A DNA stretch of 64,000 bases from an uncultured SAR86 cluster bacterium (GTDB lineage Bacteria > Pseudomonadota > Gammaproteobacteria > Magnimaribacterales > D2472). This document shows, one piece after another, positions 36,393 to 44,841 of this stretch. How positions within the stretch are numbered: position 1 is the stretch's first letter; every line of letters begins with the position of its first letter. The notes under the pieces are model-generated. The model was given only the letters and a program-made list of their open reading frames with translations, was not told where the DNA came from and made no database searches. The position numbers and the translations under genes are program-made. Location: assembly GCA_902596165.1 (NCBI GenBank), contig CACJSU010000002.1, positions 153,768-217,767 of the forward strand. Direction: 5' to 3'.

Positions 36393-37456
36393 TGGATTAT
36401 CGCTTTGAAATCAATCAATGCTTGATTCAACTCATCAAGATCTACAAATTCATTTGGCTGATGAGCATCAGCAATATTGCCAGGACCATACACAATAGCT
36501 CGATACCCTGCCTCACTGAATAAAGAAGCTTCAGTCCAAAAATTCACGGGTGGAGATAATGTCAAACCCAACTCATCTGCAAATGACTCTGCATCACTAA
36601 CATCGCCAGATGCTGGTAATGCAGGGGCAACAAATCCAGCAGTAAATCTTGCATTATTTTCAGCTGTTTGAGTATTTAATTCACTTAAAAGTTCATCAAA
36701 AGATTGTCCAGGTAATGGTCTCATACCAAATTTAACTTGGGCATGATCTGCAATGATATTAGGCTTTATACCCCCCTCAACTAGACCCAAATTAAAAGCG
36801 ATGCCTTGTAAATCTTTAAAAGATTTGCTGTTGTATGATTCAGCAACTTTCAAGGCTGCATCCAACCATCGAGTTAATTTATGGATGGCATTATCAGTAA
36901 GGGCTCTTTGCTCTGAACTGTGACCCGCTAAACCAAAAAATTCCTGGGTACCTGTCAAAATACCTCTATGACATGTAACGGCTTTGTTTTGGGTTGGTTC
37001 AGCAACAATCACACCCTCAAAAGCATGTTGAGTTTTAAGATACTCCTTTATGCAAGTGCTTTGACCTGCTTCTTCATCAGTGGAAAATAAGATTGCATAA
37101 TTTTTTAAACCTTTTTCAACTAAAGTTAGCAAACAAGCTGCAGCTCCTTTTATATCGCAGGCACCAAGCCCAATAGCTCTACCATCATTAATGGTTAACT
37201 CATATGGATTTGACTGCCAACCGTCACCTGCTGGAACAGTATCCAAATGCACATTGATAAGGTGTTTTGGTGAGCCTTTGGTAAGCAGAATATTTATAGA
37301 GCCCTCTCCCAAATCTGTTATCTGAGGATCAATAAAGTCTAAGGAGTTTAAATATTCAATTAGCCCTGATTGGTTAATCTTCCTAGGAGGATTTGAAGTA
37401 TCACATGCAACTAGAGCTTTGAGATGTTGAAGAGTTAGCTCTAGGTCAGTATTCAT
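36389..37456 (-). CDS. argE: N-acetylcitrulline deacetylase (M20 family)
   Basis: This 355-residue metallohydrolase has VHLDTVPAGDGW (first metal ligand and catalytic Asp), GLGACDIKGAAACLL, FSTDEEAGQSTCI (catalytic Glu pair) and a late His (GPGNIADAHQPNEFV). Position between argG and an argB-NAT gene, in an operon whose carbamoyltransferase is the acetylornithine type, means its substrate should be N-acetylcitrulline rather than N-acetylornithine. Start overlaps the argG stop by 4 bp. Confidence 0.9.
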   Translation of the reverse strand: MNTDLELTLQHLKALVACDTSNPPRKINQSGLIEYLNSLDFIDPQITDLGEGSINILLTKGSPKHLINVHLDTVPAGDGWQSNPYELTINDGRAIGLGACDIKGAAACLLTLVEKGLKNYAILFSTDEEAGQSTCIKEYLKTQHAFEGVIVAEPTQNKAVTCHRGILTGTQEFFGLAGHSSEQRALTDNAIHKLTRWLDAALKVAESYNSKSFKDLQGIAFNLGLVEGGIKPNIIADHAQVKFGMRPLPGQSFDELLSELNTQTAENNARFTAGFVAPALPASGDVSDAESFADELGLTLSPPVNFWTEASLFSEAGYRAIVYGPGNIADAHQPNEFVDLDELNQALIDFKAIIQ

Positions 37457-38649
37457 TTTTTATTATGGATAGAAGCCCAGGTTGAAGTGCTCTGACCAAT
37501 CAGCTTAATAAATCCTTTCGATTCAGCCTCTGACCAAGTTGCAGACTGAGCGTAAGTTCCTTCTGTACTCTTAAGAATATTTTTTGATTTTACAGCAACC
37601 GCATCAACTCTTCCGGGGGTAAGTTTCAAGGTGACCTCTCCAGAAACAGTTTTTTGAGAATCAAGCAAGAATGCCTCTAGGTTTTCTCTTAACGGCTCAA
37701 AGTAAAATCCTCGATAAACAAGATTTACCCATTCCTGCCCAACTTGGGACTTCACAAAATTTTGCTTATCAGTCAAGACAGCCTCCTCTAAGGCTCTATG
37801 TGCTGACATCAAAATCGTAATACCAGGCGCTTCAAAAACAAATCTACCCTTTAATCCAATGATTGTATCGCTTGAAAAAACTGAGCGCCCTATTCCATAA
37901 GAACCTCCCAGTAAATTTAAAGATCTTAAAAAATCAGCTCCTTGCATCTTTTTCTTATTGATAGAAATAACTTTTCCTCTAAGAAATTTTATTTTCAAAG
38001 TTTTAGATTTCTTGGGGTATTGATGGGGTAATTTACATATTACAAAACTTTCGTTTGAGGGCTCTTCCCACTCATCAATTTCACTTCCAGAGATTGTTGC
38101 TCCCATTAGATTTTCATTGATGCTATATTTTTTATGCAATGAAGAAACTTTAAAGCCTCTTTCTTGTAAATAATCCTCTTCAAAACCTCTAACATTTTTA
38201 GTGATATTTTGAATCTCTCTTATTGGAGTAATAATGTTGTAATCTCCATGAGCCCTAATGGATAGATCAAATCTAATTTGATCGTTACCCATACCAGTAC
38301 AGCCGTGAGCAATATCTTTTGTTTTTAATTTTTTACATAATTTAATTGACTCCTTAACAATTAAATATCTATCAGAGCAAAGCGCAGGATATTTATTTTG
38401 ATAAAGTGCACCAGATTGAACTAACGGGATTAAAATTTCGGACCACAAGCTCTTTTCTACATTGATGTTGATGTGTTTTTTTGCGCCTAGTTCCTTAGCT
38501 CTATTTGTAATCGCAAGTTCCTCTTTAGGTGAGATACCGCCTGTATTTACAAATAAAGTATGAACTTCATAACCTTGATCAATTAGATAGGGGACACAGA
38601 AACTTGTATCCAAACCACCTGAAAATGCTAGCACTACTTTCTTATTCAT
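37453..38649 (-). CDS. argG: Argininosuccinate synthase
   Basis: The 398-residue enzyme has the ATP pyrophosphatase motif LAFSGGLDTSFCVPYL, GCTGMGNDQIRFD and LGGSYGIGRS. It joins citrulline and aspartate with ATP. It starts 10 bp after the argF' stop. Its size matches the family. Confidence 0.95.
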   Translation of the reverse strand: MNKKVVLAFSGGLDTSFCVPYLIDQGYEVHTLFVNTGGISPKEELAITNRAKELGAKKHININVEKSLWSEILIPLVQSGALYQNKYPALCSDRYLIVKESIKLCKKLKTKDIAHGCTGMGNDQIRFDLSIRAHGDYNIITPIREIQNITKNVRGFEEDYLQERGFKVSSLHKKYSINENLMGATISGSEIDEWEEPSNESFVICKLPHQYPKKSKTLKIKFLRGKVISINKKKMQGADFLRSLNLLGGSYGIGRSVFSSDTIIGLKGRFVFEAPGITILMSAHRALEEAVLTDKQNFVKSQVGQEWVNLVYRGFYFEPLRENLEAFLLDSQKTVSGEVTLKLTPGRVDAVAVKSKNILKSTEGTYAQSATWSEAESKGFIKLIGQSTSTWASIHNKK

Positions 38650-38659
38650 TATTCAATAC

Positions 38660-39652
38660 CTATAAAATTTTACTAAGCATGGACTTTTGAACATGCTTTC
38701 TATTTCCTGCTTCTTTAACCGCTATACAATAATCAGCATTCATGACTCCATCCGTTGCCTTAACATTTCTTCTCAATGGAAGGCAATGACTAAAAACAGC
38801 TTTGTTGGTGAGGGCCATCTTTGATTCATCAACGATAAAGTGCTTGAATTGATTATTATTGGCTATTTGCTCATCTATTTTCCCATAGTGGCTAAGGCAT
38901 CCCCAGCTTTTTGCATAGACAATATCTGCATTTGAATAAGCGCTATCAATATCATAAGAGATATCAAATGAAGCTCCTTCAGATGCACAATTCTCTTTAG
39001 CTGCTTTAAGATATCTATCATCTAGATGATAATCCTCAGAAGGACATAACAATTTAACATTCATACCAAACTTACTAGCTATCAAGAGGCTAGAATTAGC
39101 AACTGCTGTATTTAATGGTTTAGGATGATAGGTCCAAGTCAGAAGATATTCTTTACCCTGAAGATCACCGAAATGTTCTTGCAAAGTTAATATATGAGCA
39201 AGTTCTTGGCATGGGTGTTCAATTGTCTCCATATTCACCACTGGTACAGAAGAATATTTTGCAAAGCTATTAATCACTGAATCTGTTCTATCATGATCCC
39301 AGTCCTTGAAATGAGGAAATGCCCTTATGGCAATGCAATCACAATAGGAAGATAAAACTTGCGCCACTTCTTTTACATGCTCTTCGGCATCTCCATCCAT
39401 GACAATATTTTCTTGAAACTCAATGGGCCATGCATCCTTGCCAGGTTGCAAAACAACTGCAGTTCCTGAAAGCTCGCTTATTCCAACTTCAAAGCTGGTT
39501 TTAGTTCTAAGCGATGGGTTAAAAAATAACATTGCAATTGATTTATTTTTTAAAAGAGGTTGATAAGGATTATTTTTAAGCTCAATCGCAAAATCAACAA
39601 TATCCTGCAGTTCCGATCGGGACCAATTTTGAGTTGTAATAAAATTCTTCAT
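38660..39652 (-). CDS. argF': N-acetylornithine carbamoyltransferase
   Basis: The 330-residue enzyme shows FFNPSLRTKTSFEVG (carbamoyl phosphate site), VLQPGKDAWPIEF, TIEHPCQELAHIL, WTYHPKPLNTAVANS and FSHCLPLRRNVKATD. These match the Xanthomonas campestris acetylornithine transcarbamylase almost word for word and differ from ornithine transcarbamylase, which lacks the WPIEF and TYHPKPLNT segments. It makes N-acetylcitrulline. It opens the arginine operon, 36 bp after a leader ORF with tandem arginine codons. Confidence 0.95.
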   Translation of the reverse strand: MKNFITTQNWSRSELQDIVDFAIELKNNPYQPLLKNKSIAMLFFNPSLRTKTSFEVGISELSGTAVVLQPGKDAWPIEFQENIVMDGDAEEHVKEVAQVLSSYCDCIAIRAFPHFKDWDHDRTDSVINSFAKYSSVPVVNMETIEHPCQELAHILTLQEHFGDLQGKEYLLTWTYHPKPLNTAVANSSLLIASKFGMNVKLLCPSEDYHLDDRYLKAAKENCASEGASFDISYDIDSAYSNADIVYAKSWGCLSHYGKIDEQIANNNQFKHFIVDESKMALTNKAVFSHCLPLRRNVKATDGVMNADYCIAVKEAGNRKHVQKSMLSKIL

Positions 39653-39688
39653 GTTAATTTATGAAACCACGCCATTACTGGGGGGTTA

Positions 39689-39802
39689 TTAGATAGATCT
39701 ACGTCTTCTTCTGGTTGGAGTTGAACATGGAGCAAATGCAACAGTACTGCTAAGCTTTTTAAGCAATATTTCTTGGTTAAGAGATCTTGTTACTATGTTC
39801 AT
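39689..39802 (-). CDS. Putative arginine leader peptide of the arginine operon (37 residues)
   Basis: An ATG at 39800-39802 opens a frame MNIVTRSLNQEILLKK...SST VAFAPCSTPT that ends with five consecutive Arg codons (AGA AGA AGA CGT AGA at 39698-39712), then Ser-Ile and two tandem TAA stops. It stops 36 bp before the argF' ATG. A promoter ends 9 nt before its ATG. Leaders with a run of codons for the end product are the hallmark of ribosome-stalling regulation in amino-acid operons; here it would sense Arg-tRNA. No strong U-tract terminator is seen after it, so any control may act through coupling or RNA structure rather than classical attenuation. Confidence 0.65.
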   Translation of the reverse strand: MNIVTRSLNQEILLKKLSSTVAFAPCSTPTRRRRRSI

Positions 39803-39811
39803 ATTGATGGA

Positions 39812-39840
39812 AGTATGCAAGAAAAAAACAATAAATCCAA
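39812..39840 (-). promoter_or_regulatory. Promoter of the arginine operon and its leader
   Basis: TTGGAT (39835-39840) and CATACT (39812-39817) on the minus strand, spaced 17 bp. It lies right after the terminator of the upstream gene and ends 9 nt before the leader ATG. Confidence 0.6.
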
Positions 39841-39848
39841 CTTTATTT

Positions 39849-39875
39849 AAAAAAAAGGGAGCCAATGCTCCCTTT
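39849..39875 (-). terminator. Intrinsic terminator of the PAN-like secreted protein
   Basis: AAAGGGAGC/GCTCCCTTT, a 9-bp stem with a 4-nt loop, followed on the minus strand by eight T. It isolates the gene at 39891 from the arginine promoter. Confidence 0.9.
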
Positions 39876-39890
39876 AAAAATTAAAATTGT

Positions 39891-40163
39891 TTATTTAGTT
39901 CCAGAGACATAACCTTCTTTTGCTTTAAGATTTCTAACTTTTTTGTATAAAGTGCATTTTTGTGATTTAGATTCAAATGTAAATCCTTCGACCTTAGTCT
40001 TTGAAAGAGCAATTTTTGAGCAACCTTCTACTGAAGAATATTTTTTTGCTGTTTTAACAGCAAATATTTTACCTTGAATTGCATAATCATCCTGAATCGC
40101 AATTTGAGCAGTCGCTATTGATGGCAATGTAACTAATGTTAAAACAATTAATAGTCTCTTCAT
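39891..40163 (-). CDS. Small secreted PAN/apple-like domain protein
   Basis: The 90-residue product has a signal peptide (residues 1-19, ending ATA). The mature part has two cysteines in a PAN-4-like pattern (SVEGCSKIALSKTKVEGFTF, SQKCTLYKKV). Such domains bind carbohydrates or proteins; the role is unknown. A strong AAGGAG ribosome binding site is present, and two palindromes lie in its promoter region. Confidence 0.7.
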   Translation of the reverse strand: MKRLLIVLTLVTLPSIATAQIAIQDDYAIQGKIFAVKTAKKYSSVEGCSKIALSKTKVEGFTFESKSQKCTLYKKVRNLKAKEGYVSGTK

Positions 40164-40210
40164 TATAATTCTCCTTTATGTTATGAATTTTATTTATACA
40201 TATTATTTAT

Positions 40211-40231
40211 AATGTTTACAGTGTAAACATT
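40211..40231. promoter_or_regulatory. 21-bp perfect palindrome, probable repressor operator
   Basis: AATGTTTACA-G-TGTAAACATT has two 10-bp arms around one central base. On the minus strand it fills the space between TTTAAA and TTATAA, that is the spacer of the gene at 39891. A degraded second copy ATGTTTACAGCGATAACAT lies at 40248-40266, 36 bp away centre to centre. Confidence 0.6.
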
Positions 40232-40316
40232 TAAAGTTCATCATAGTATGTTTACAGCGATAACATTGCAACAATTATGTGAACTCTCTATAACATTTAT
40301 GCAATATAGGTGCCAA

Positions 40317-40345
40317 TTGCACTTATTAAAATTTCAAAAGATAAT
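40317..40345 (+). promoter_or_regulatory. Promoter of the rhodanese gene
   Basis: TTGCAC (40317-40322), 17-bp spacer, GATAAT (40340-40345). The box ends 6 nt before the ATG at 40352, so transcription should begin at the start codon. This fixes the start at 40352 rather than the GTG at 40310. Confidence 0.6.
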
Positions 40346-40351
40346 AGCTCA

Positions 40352-40702
40352 ATGAAGCTTAAAGATTTAATTGCTGAGGCACATAGCATTGTTCCAAAAA
40401 TTTCATGTGATAATTTTGCAAAAAACGCTGATGTTTTTTTTATCATAGATGTTAGAGAAGAAACTGAAATTGCTGAGACTGGCAGCATACCAAATTCAAT
40501 CAATATACCGAGAGGCTTAATTGAGTTAAAGCTTACGCCCTCAAATGATGATCAGGGCCTTCATGCAACTACTCCCATTATTGTTTACTGTGGCGGTGGT
40601 AGCAGAGCTTCTCTTGCTGGAAGAACTTTAGTTGAGCTTGGATTTAAAAATGTCCAGAATCTTGAAGGAGGTTTTAGGGGCTGGAAAGAATTGTCAGACT
40701 AA
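40352..40702 (+). CDS. Single-domain rhodanese-like protein
   Basis: The 116-residue product begins at MKLKDLIAEAH. The domain has FFIIDVREETEIAETG, PNSINIPRGLIE and the active Cys in IVYCGGGSRASLAGRTL, then GFKNVQNLEGGFRGW. Rhodaneses move sulfane sulfur or use the fold for regulation. It is cytosolic. The last 4 bp overlap the convergent lipoprotein hydrolase. Confidence 0.88.
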   Translation: MKLKDLIAEAHSIVPKISCDNFAKNADVFFIIDVREETEIAETGSIPNSINIPRGLIELKLTPSNDDQGLHATTPIIVYCGGGSRASLAGRTLVELGFKNVQNLEGGFRGWKELSD

Positions 40703-41691
40703 TCTAGTTTAGGCAATAAAGTAGCAAGATGGTCGTGGGCAGCATTTTTATATTCTGGACTAGCTCCAGCCATAACCTCTCCCTTTCTTGCACAACTTTC
40801 ATAAGCTACCCTTCTAAGCTTTGGATCAGAAAAATCTAGCAATGCATTACTAGGATCATAGACTTTCTTAGTTTTAGCATTAAGTTTCAATTTACATTCA
40901 GCCCAGCTGTAAGCCTCTGGTATAAGCCTGAGAGGTTGTGGACCATCAAATGAATGAAAAGAATTAGGATAGATCTCTATGAAAGCATTTCCTCCTTGAG
41001 AATTAATTTCTGTAACTAATTCCTTGCATGGTTGTGGAGGAGTCCAATTATCCTCTTCACCAATATATATTTGCATTAAATCTTTATCCCACTCATTTAA
41101 ATCAGGTAAGGCTAAACATCCTGGATACCACATTAAATATCCAGCAAATGATGCTCCATTCTTGTAGAGGGAGGCCTGAAGAGGCATCCATCCATTAAAC
41201 AAAGTAGCTGTCCCACCTAGACTCCAGCCTGCTGCATATACCTTTTGATTGTCAATTCTGTGATCATCCCATAATAAATTCAGACTCATCGCCATATCGT
41301 AAATTACAGTTTCGCTTGTAACATTTATTTGGTTACCTACTGTGCTATTTACACCTCTCGAATCAAAAGGATGCATAGCAAAAACAATAAAACCAGCTTG
41401 TCGAATTTGTTCAATGTATTTTAAATGATGAGCTCTCCAGTTTGATGAGCCATGAGAAGCTACTACAGCTGGATATTTTTTAAGCGAGTCATAATTATCA
41501 GGAAAATGCAAAACTCCAAATACCTCTACATTTTCTTGAACTTCTAGACCGCTACCAAATAAATTTTCAAAACCCAAGATGTTTTTAGAATCATATTTGA
41601 TCTTTTCAGTTTGATAGGTTTGTTCAATTTGAACTGATTCCGAGCAACCAAAAAGAAACAATAAAGCAAAAATAACTTGAAAAAATTTCAT
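40699..41691 (-). CDS. Lipoprotein alpha/beta hydrolase (dienelactone hydrolase-like)
   Basis: The 330-residue product has a lipoprotein signal with Cys in LFGCSES (residues about 14-20). The alpha/beta hydrolase domain shows ASHGSSNWRAHHL, the elbow GWSLGGTAT and a His in PNSFHSFDGP. It should be a membrane-anchored esterase or peptidase-like hydrolase; substrate unknown. Located 58 bp after the TonB receptor stop with a terminator in between. Confidence 0.82.
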   Translation of the reverse strand: MKFFQVIFALLFLFGCSESVQIEQTYQTEKIKYDSKNILGFENLFGSGLEVQENVEVFGVLHFPDNYDSLKKYPAVVASHGSSNWRAHHLKYIEQIRQAGFIVFAMHPFDSRGVNSTVGNQINVTSETVIYDMAMSLNLLWDDHRIDNQKVYAAGWSLGGTATLFNGWMPLQASLYKNGASFAGYLMWYPGCLALPDLNEWDKDLMQIYIGEEDNWTPPQPCKELVTEINSQGGNAFIEIYPNSFHSFDGPQPLRLIPEAYSWAECKLKLNAKTKKVYDPSNALLDFSDPKLRRVAYESCARKGEVMAGASPEYKNAAHDHLATLLPKLD

Positions 41692-41705
41692 GGATTGATT
41701 CTATC

Positions 41706-41735
41706 AAAAAAAAGGAGGGCAAGACCCTCCTTTTT
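41706..41735 (-). terminator. Terminator after the TonB receptor
   Basis: AAAGGAGGG/CCCTCCTTT, a 9-bp stem with a 5-nt loop, with T8 on the minus strand and T5 on the plus strand. It lies between the receptor stop and the downstream hydrolase start. Confidence 0.85.
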
Positions 41736-41749
41736 ATCTTATCTAGTTT

Positions 41750-44656
41750 TTACCAGAAGTAACCGATTCTGATTCCATATTGAGACGGAGCAGAATATGC
41801 TCCTCTTGGGTTACCAGCCTCAACCCCTCTAAACCAAGCCACTTCTTCATCAGTTACATTATATGCATAGGCTTGCACATAGTATGATGATTCTCCAGCA
41901 GGCTTATATGTAAGAGTTAAGTCAACCATATCCCAACTTCCTCTTTGATCTCCAAATTCGTCCACTGGATCTTGAAAATATCCGGGAAGATCAACAAAAC
42001 TATCACCAACACCTGTTCCATAACCGCCTGGATCATTTACATGCTTGTCTGCATTCCAGATTGTTAAATAATCCTCAGACTGCCAATGATAATTAATAGA
42101 TGGAGCCAAAGTTCCCATGGTTCCTAGGTTAAATGTGTGCTCATATCTAATTGTGAAAGCTAAGTTAGGAGAGTAAGGAGTCTCATTACCCTTTAAATTA
42201 ACTGCATTCTCAGGAACATTGGCAATTGATGCCCCATAATCAGGTCTTCCAAATTGAGCATCTTGGCCATAGTACCATTGAGTAATGAAATCAGAGGTAA
42301 CTTCAGAGTCCATCTGAGTAACCCAACCACTTAATTTACCGCCTTCATAAGGTATGTAATCGAATTCAAACTCAACCCCACTCATCTCCTGCTTACCAAA
42401 GTTTTGTGTTCCCCAGATAGTTATAATCTGCACAACGTCCTCAAGCTGACCAGTTTGGTATGAGTACTCTTGAGCATTCCTAGAATCCACTGGAACATTT
42501 CCAGTAAATTGTTTGCCATCGTATTGAGTTTGATAGTAGTTCAAAGCAATTTTTAATCTATTTTCAAGATATGAAGCTTTGTACCCCATCTCAAAAGTTA
42601 ACGCCTCCTCAGGGCCGTAAGATGTGTTCACAACTGAACCAGGTCCTTCTGGATGCAATGTGTCAGCACCTCTAACATAAACATCGGTAATGCTACCTGC
42701 TTTATATCCTGTAGCAAGGTAACCATATACAAATGCTTGGTCTGAAAGATCGTAATCAAGGCCAATTCTCCAATCAAAATTATGGTAAGTTTTGGCTACA
42801 TCATTTGATGTAGTTTGAACCATACATCCAGTTCCACCAAAGTATGGGCCGCCACCGTAAGGGCCGCCTCCAGCTTCACAATTCACACCAGCATAAAGCC
42901 CACCTGCTACATGAAAGTTTGGAGCTAGTGCATTAAGTTGAGGCAGCCACTGGAATCTATTACCCCATATCTCGGTGCTCGTGTAACAGCTATTCCATAC
43001 TGAACACTCATAATTCTTACCGCCAACATCTGATTTCTCTTCTTCGGTATACCTCGCACCAAAAGTAAAGAATAAGTCATCACTAATAGCATACGTAGCT
43101 TGTCCAAATAAAGCTTTAGCTTCGATTACTCTGTTTGGCTGATCGAATATATTATCTCCATTAAGCGTTGCATGGAAATAAGCAAGCATATCGTTATCCT
43201 CTTCCATATAGAAAGCACCGATAACCCATGCGAGATCATCTGATTTATTACTTAATTCAATATCTACAACAGTTGATTCAGCAGTGTAGTCTTCAATAAC
43301 AAAAGCCATGTCGTAGGCATAGTTTGCTCCACCATCAGTATCCCATTGAGAGTATTGAGAAAGATTTTGTCGACCTACTTTAACTTTCAAATCATAATCA
43401 CCTAGATCTTTGTTATAAATAGCTCTAATTGACTCAATCTCTATATCTAAGACGCCAGGAACATTCACATAGGATGTGTATCTATTTTCAGTTCCTTGAA
43501 CATCTGTACATGTATTTGCAGGATAAACAGCGGGATCTCCCATTGTTTTACCGCTTCTCTTAGCCATCATTTCACATGAATAAGTGTTCTGCCATCCAGC
43601 ACCATCATCTTGGAAGACTTCGTATTGAACATTTAAATCACTTGTATCATCAATGACATATAAACCGCTTAAACGATATGCATGATTGTCAACATTATTA
43701 TAAAAATCCGATGGATCTGCTTTTACTTTTGTTGCAAATGGAACGCCAATTTGCCAGCCTGGATCAGCCCAGCAGCCTGCTTGCCATGATTGACAGCCCC
43801 AAAACCAAGCATGATCAGTGTTTGTAGATTTCTGGCTTTGATCGGTGATGACCCCACCAGCAGCTATCTGCTCTCTTACGCTTTGTGATAAAAATCTGTG
43901 ATCAGGCTGAGAACCATCATAATAACCATTTAAGTATGAGTCTTTGGTTTGATCTGAAAAAGCCAATCTAACAGCAAATCTATCGCTGATTGGCAAATTG
44001 TAATGCCCTTGCACTCCTTGCTCATTGAATCTTCCTGCATTAACTGTAATTGATCCACCTTGAGTATCTAAATTTGGTTTAGCAGTAACAATATTTAATG
44101 ATCCAACAATGGAGTTTCTTCCATAAAGTGTTCCTTGTGGACCTCTTGATAATTCAGCTCTTTCTAAATCAAACATTAAAGCTGCAGCTGCTTGTGGTCT
44201 TGCAACATAAAGCCCATCAACATGAATACCAACAGCTGGATCGCCAACTTCAGTTACATTATTTGAACGAACACCTCGTAAAGTAATTATTGGAGCTGAG
44301 GTATCAGTCATATTTTGAATGGATAAACCAGGCAGAGAGTAACTTAAATCTTTAATGTTACTGATACCATACTTTGTGAGCTCTTCTTGAGTCACTGCAG
44401 AAACAGCAATAGGTGTTTCCATTATGTTGGTTTCTCTTCTGGTAGCTGTAACTATTACATCCTCAATACCCTCAGAATCTGAGTAAGAAGTTGAAGATTC
44501 ATATTCAGCTACTTCAACCGCTCTCTCTTGAACCTGGGCTTGAACTTGTTCACCAGATGAATTTTGATCTGCGGAATCTACATCCATAGGAACCACAGGA
44601 TTGTCAGCCATTGCCATGAATGGTAATACCAATAAGGATAGTTTAATAAATTTCAT
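41750..44656 (-). CDS. TonB-dependent outer membrane receptor
   Basis: The 968-residue product starts at MKFIKLSLL (44656), 30 nt after the promoter, with GGGGA as ribosome binding site; a GTG 30 bp upstream at 44686 lacks one. After the signal peptide there is an extension rich in Q and E, then the plug (IEDVIVTATRRETNIMETPI, TLRGVRSNNVTEVGDPAVGI, LSRGPQGTLYGRNS, GSLNIVTAKPN) and a large barrel ending in YGIRIGYFW. It is a broad SusC-free marine type; the substrate is unknown, but the operator-like palindromes in its promoter resemble those of the LacI locus. Confidence 0.94.
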   Translation of the reverse strand: MKFIKLSLLVLPFMAMADNPVVPMDVDSADQNSSGEQVQAQVQERAVEVAEYESSTSYSDSEGIEDVIVTATRRETNIMETPIAVSAVTQEELTKYGISNIKDLSYSLPGLSIQNMTDTSAPIITLRGVRSNNVTEVGDPAVGIHVDGLYVARPQAAAALMFDLERAELSRGPQGTLYGRNSIVGSLNIVTAKPNLDTQGGSITVNAGRFNEQGVQGHYNLPISDRFAVRLAFSDQTKDSYLNGYYDGSQPDHRFLSQSVREQIAAGGVITDQSQKSTNTDHAWFWGCQSWQAGCWADPGWQIGVPFATKVKADPSDFYNNVDNHAYRLSGLYVIDDTSDLNVQYEVFQDDGAGWQNTYSCEMMAKRSGKTMGDPAVYPANTCTDVQGTENRYTSYVNVPGVLDIEIESIRAIYNKDLGDYDLKVKVGRQNLSQYSQWDTDGGANYAYDMAFVIEDYTAESTVVDIELSNKSDDLAWVIGAFYMEEDNDMLAYFHATLNGDNIFDQPNRVIEAKALFGQATYAISDDLFFTFGARYTEEEKSDVGGKNYECSVWNSCYTSTEIWGNRFQWLPQLNALAPNFHVAGGLYAGVNCEAGGGPYGGGPYFGGTGCMVQTTSNDVAKTYHNFDWRIGLDYDLSDQAFVYGYLATGYKAGSITDVYVRGADTLHPEGPGSVVNTSYGPEEALTFEMGYKASYLENRLKIALNYYQTQYDGKQFTGNVPVDSRNAQEYSYQTGQLEDVVQIITIWGTQNFGKQEMSGVEFEFDYIPYEGGKLSGWVTQMDSEVTSDFITQWYYGQDAQFGRPDYGASIANVPENAVNLKGNETPYSPNLAFTIRYEHTFNLGTMGTLAPSINYHWQSEDYLTIWNADKHVNDPGGYGTGVGDSFVDLPGYFQDPVDEFGDQRGSWDMVDLTLTYKPAGESSYYVQAYAYNVTDEEVAWFRGVEAGNPRGAYSAPSQYGIRIGYFW

Positions 44657-44692
44657 TATTTTCCCCAATAATTTAGATGTATACACTTTAGA

Positions 44693-44720
44693 ATTATCAA
44701 TAAATTGACAAGGTTGTCAA
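44693..44720 (-). promoter_or_regulatory. Promoter of the TonB receptor, overlapped by a palindrome
   Basis: TTGACA (44715-44720) and GATAAT (44693-44698) with a 16-bp spacer on the minus strand. TTGACAA-GG-TTGTCAA at 44705-44720 is a palindrome of 7-bp arms that covers the -35 box and half of the spacer, so a bound repressor would block the polymerase. Confidence 0.65.
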
Positions 44721-44807
44721 GCTTTAAAAGTTAAACAAAAAACGTCCTAAAATTAGACTTAATTCTTTATTTCTTATGTGTTGTTGGATGGTAAATTTAT
44801 AAGAAAG

Positions 44808-44817
44808 AAAACGTTTT
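44808..44817. promoter_or_regulatory. AAAACGTTTT palindrome, LacI-type site candidate
   Basis: A 10-bp perfect palindrome with central CpG in the 185-bp gap between the receptor and the methyltransferase gene. Such a short palindrome can arise by chance; a role is suggested only by its centre and by the nearby palindrome. Confidence 0.3.
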
Positions 44818-44841
44818 ATAACCCCTGATATAAAAAGAGTT

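Noticed and set aside
39653..39689. Classical transcription attenuator after the Arg leader
   Set aside because: CCCCCC and GGCGTGG can pair weakly, but no stable stem with a U run follows; I do not claim a terminator.
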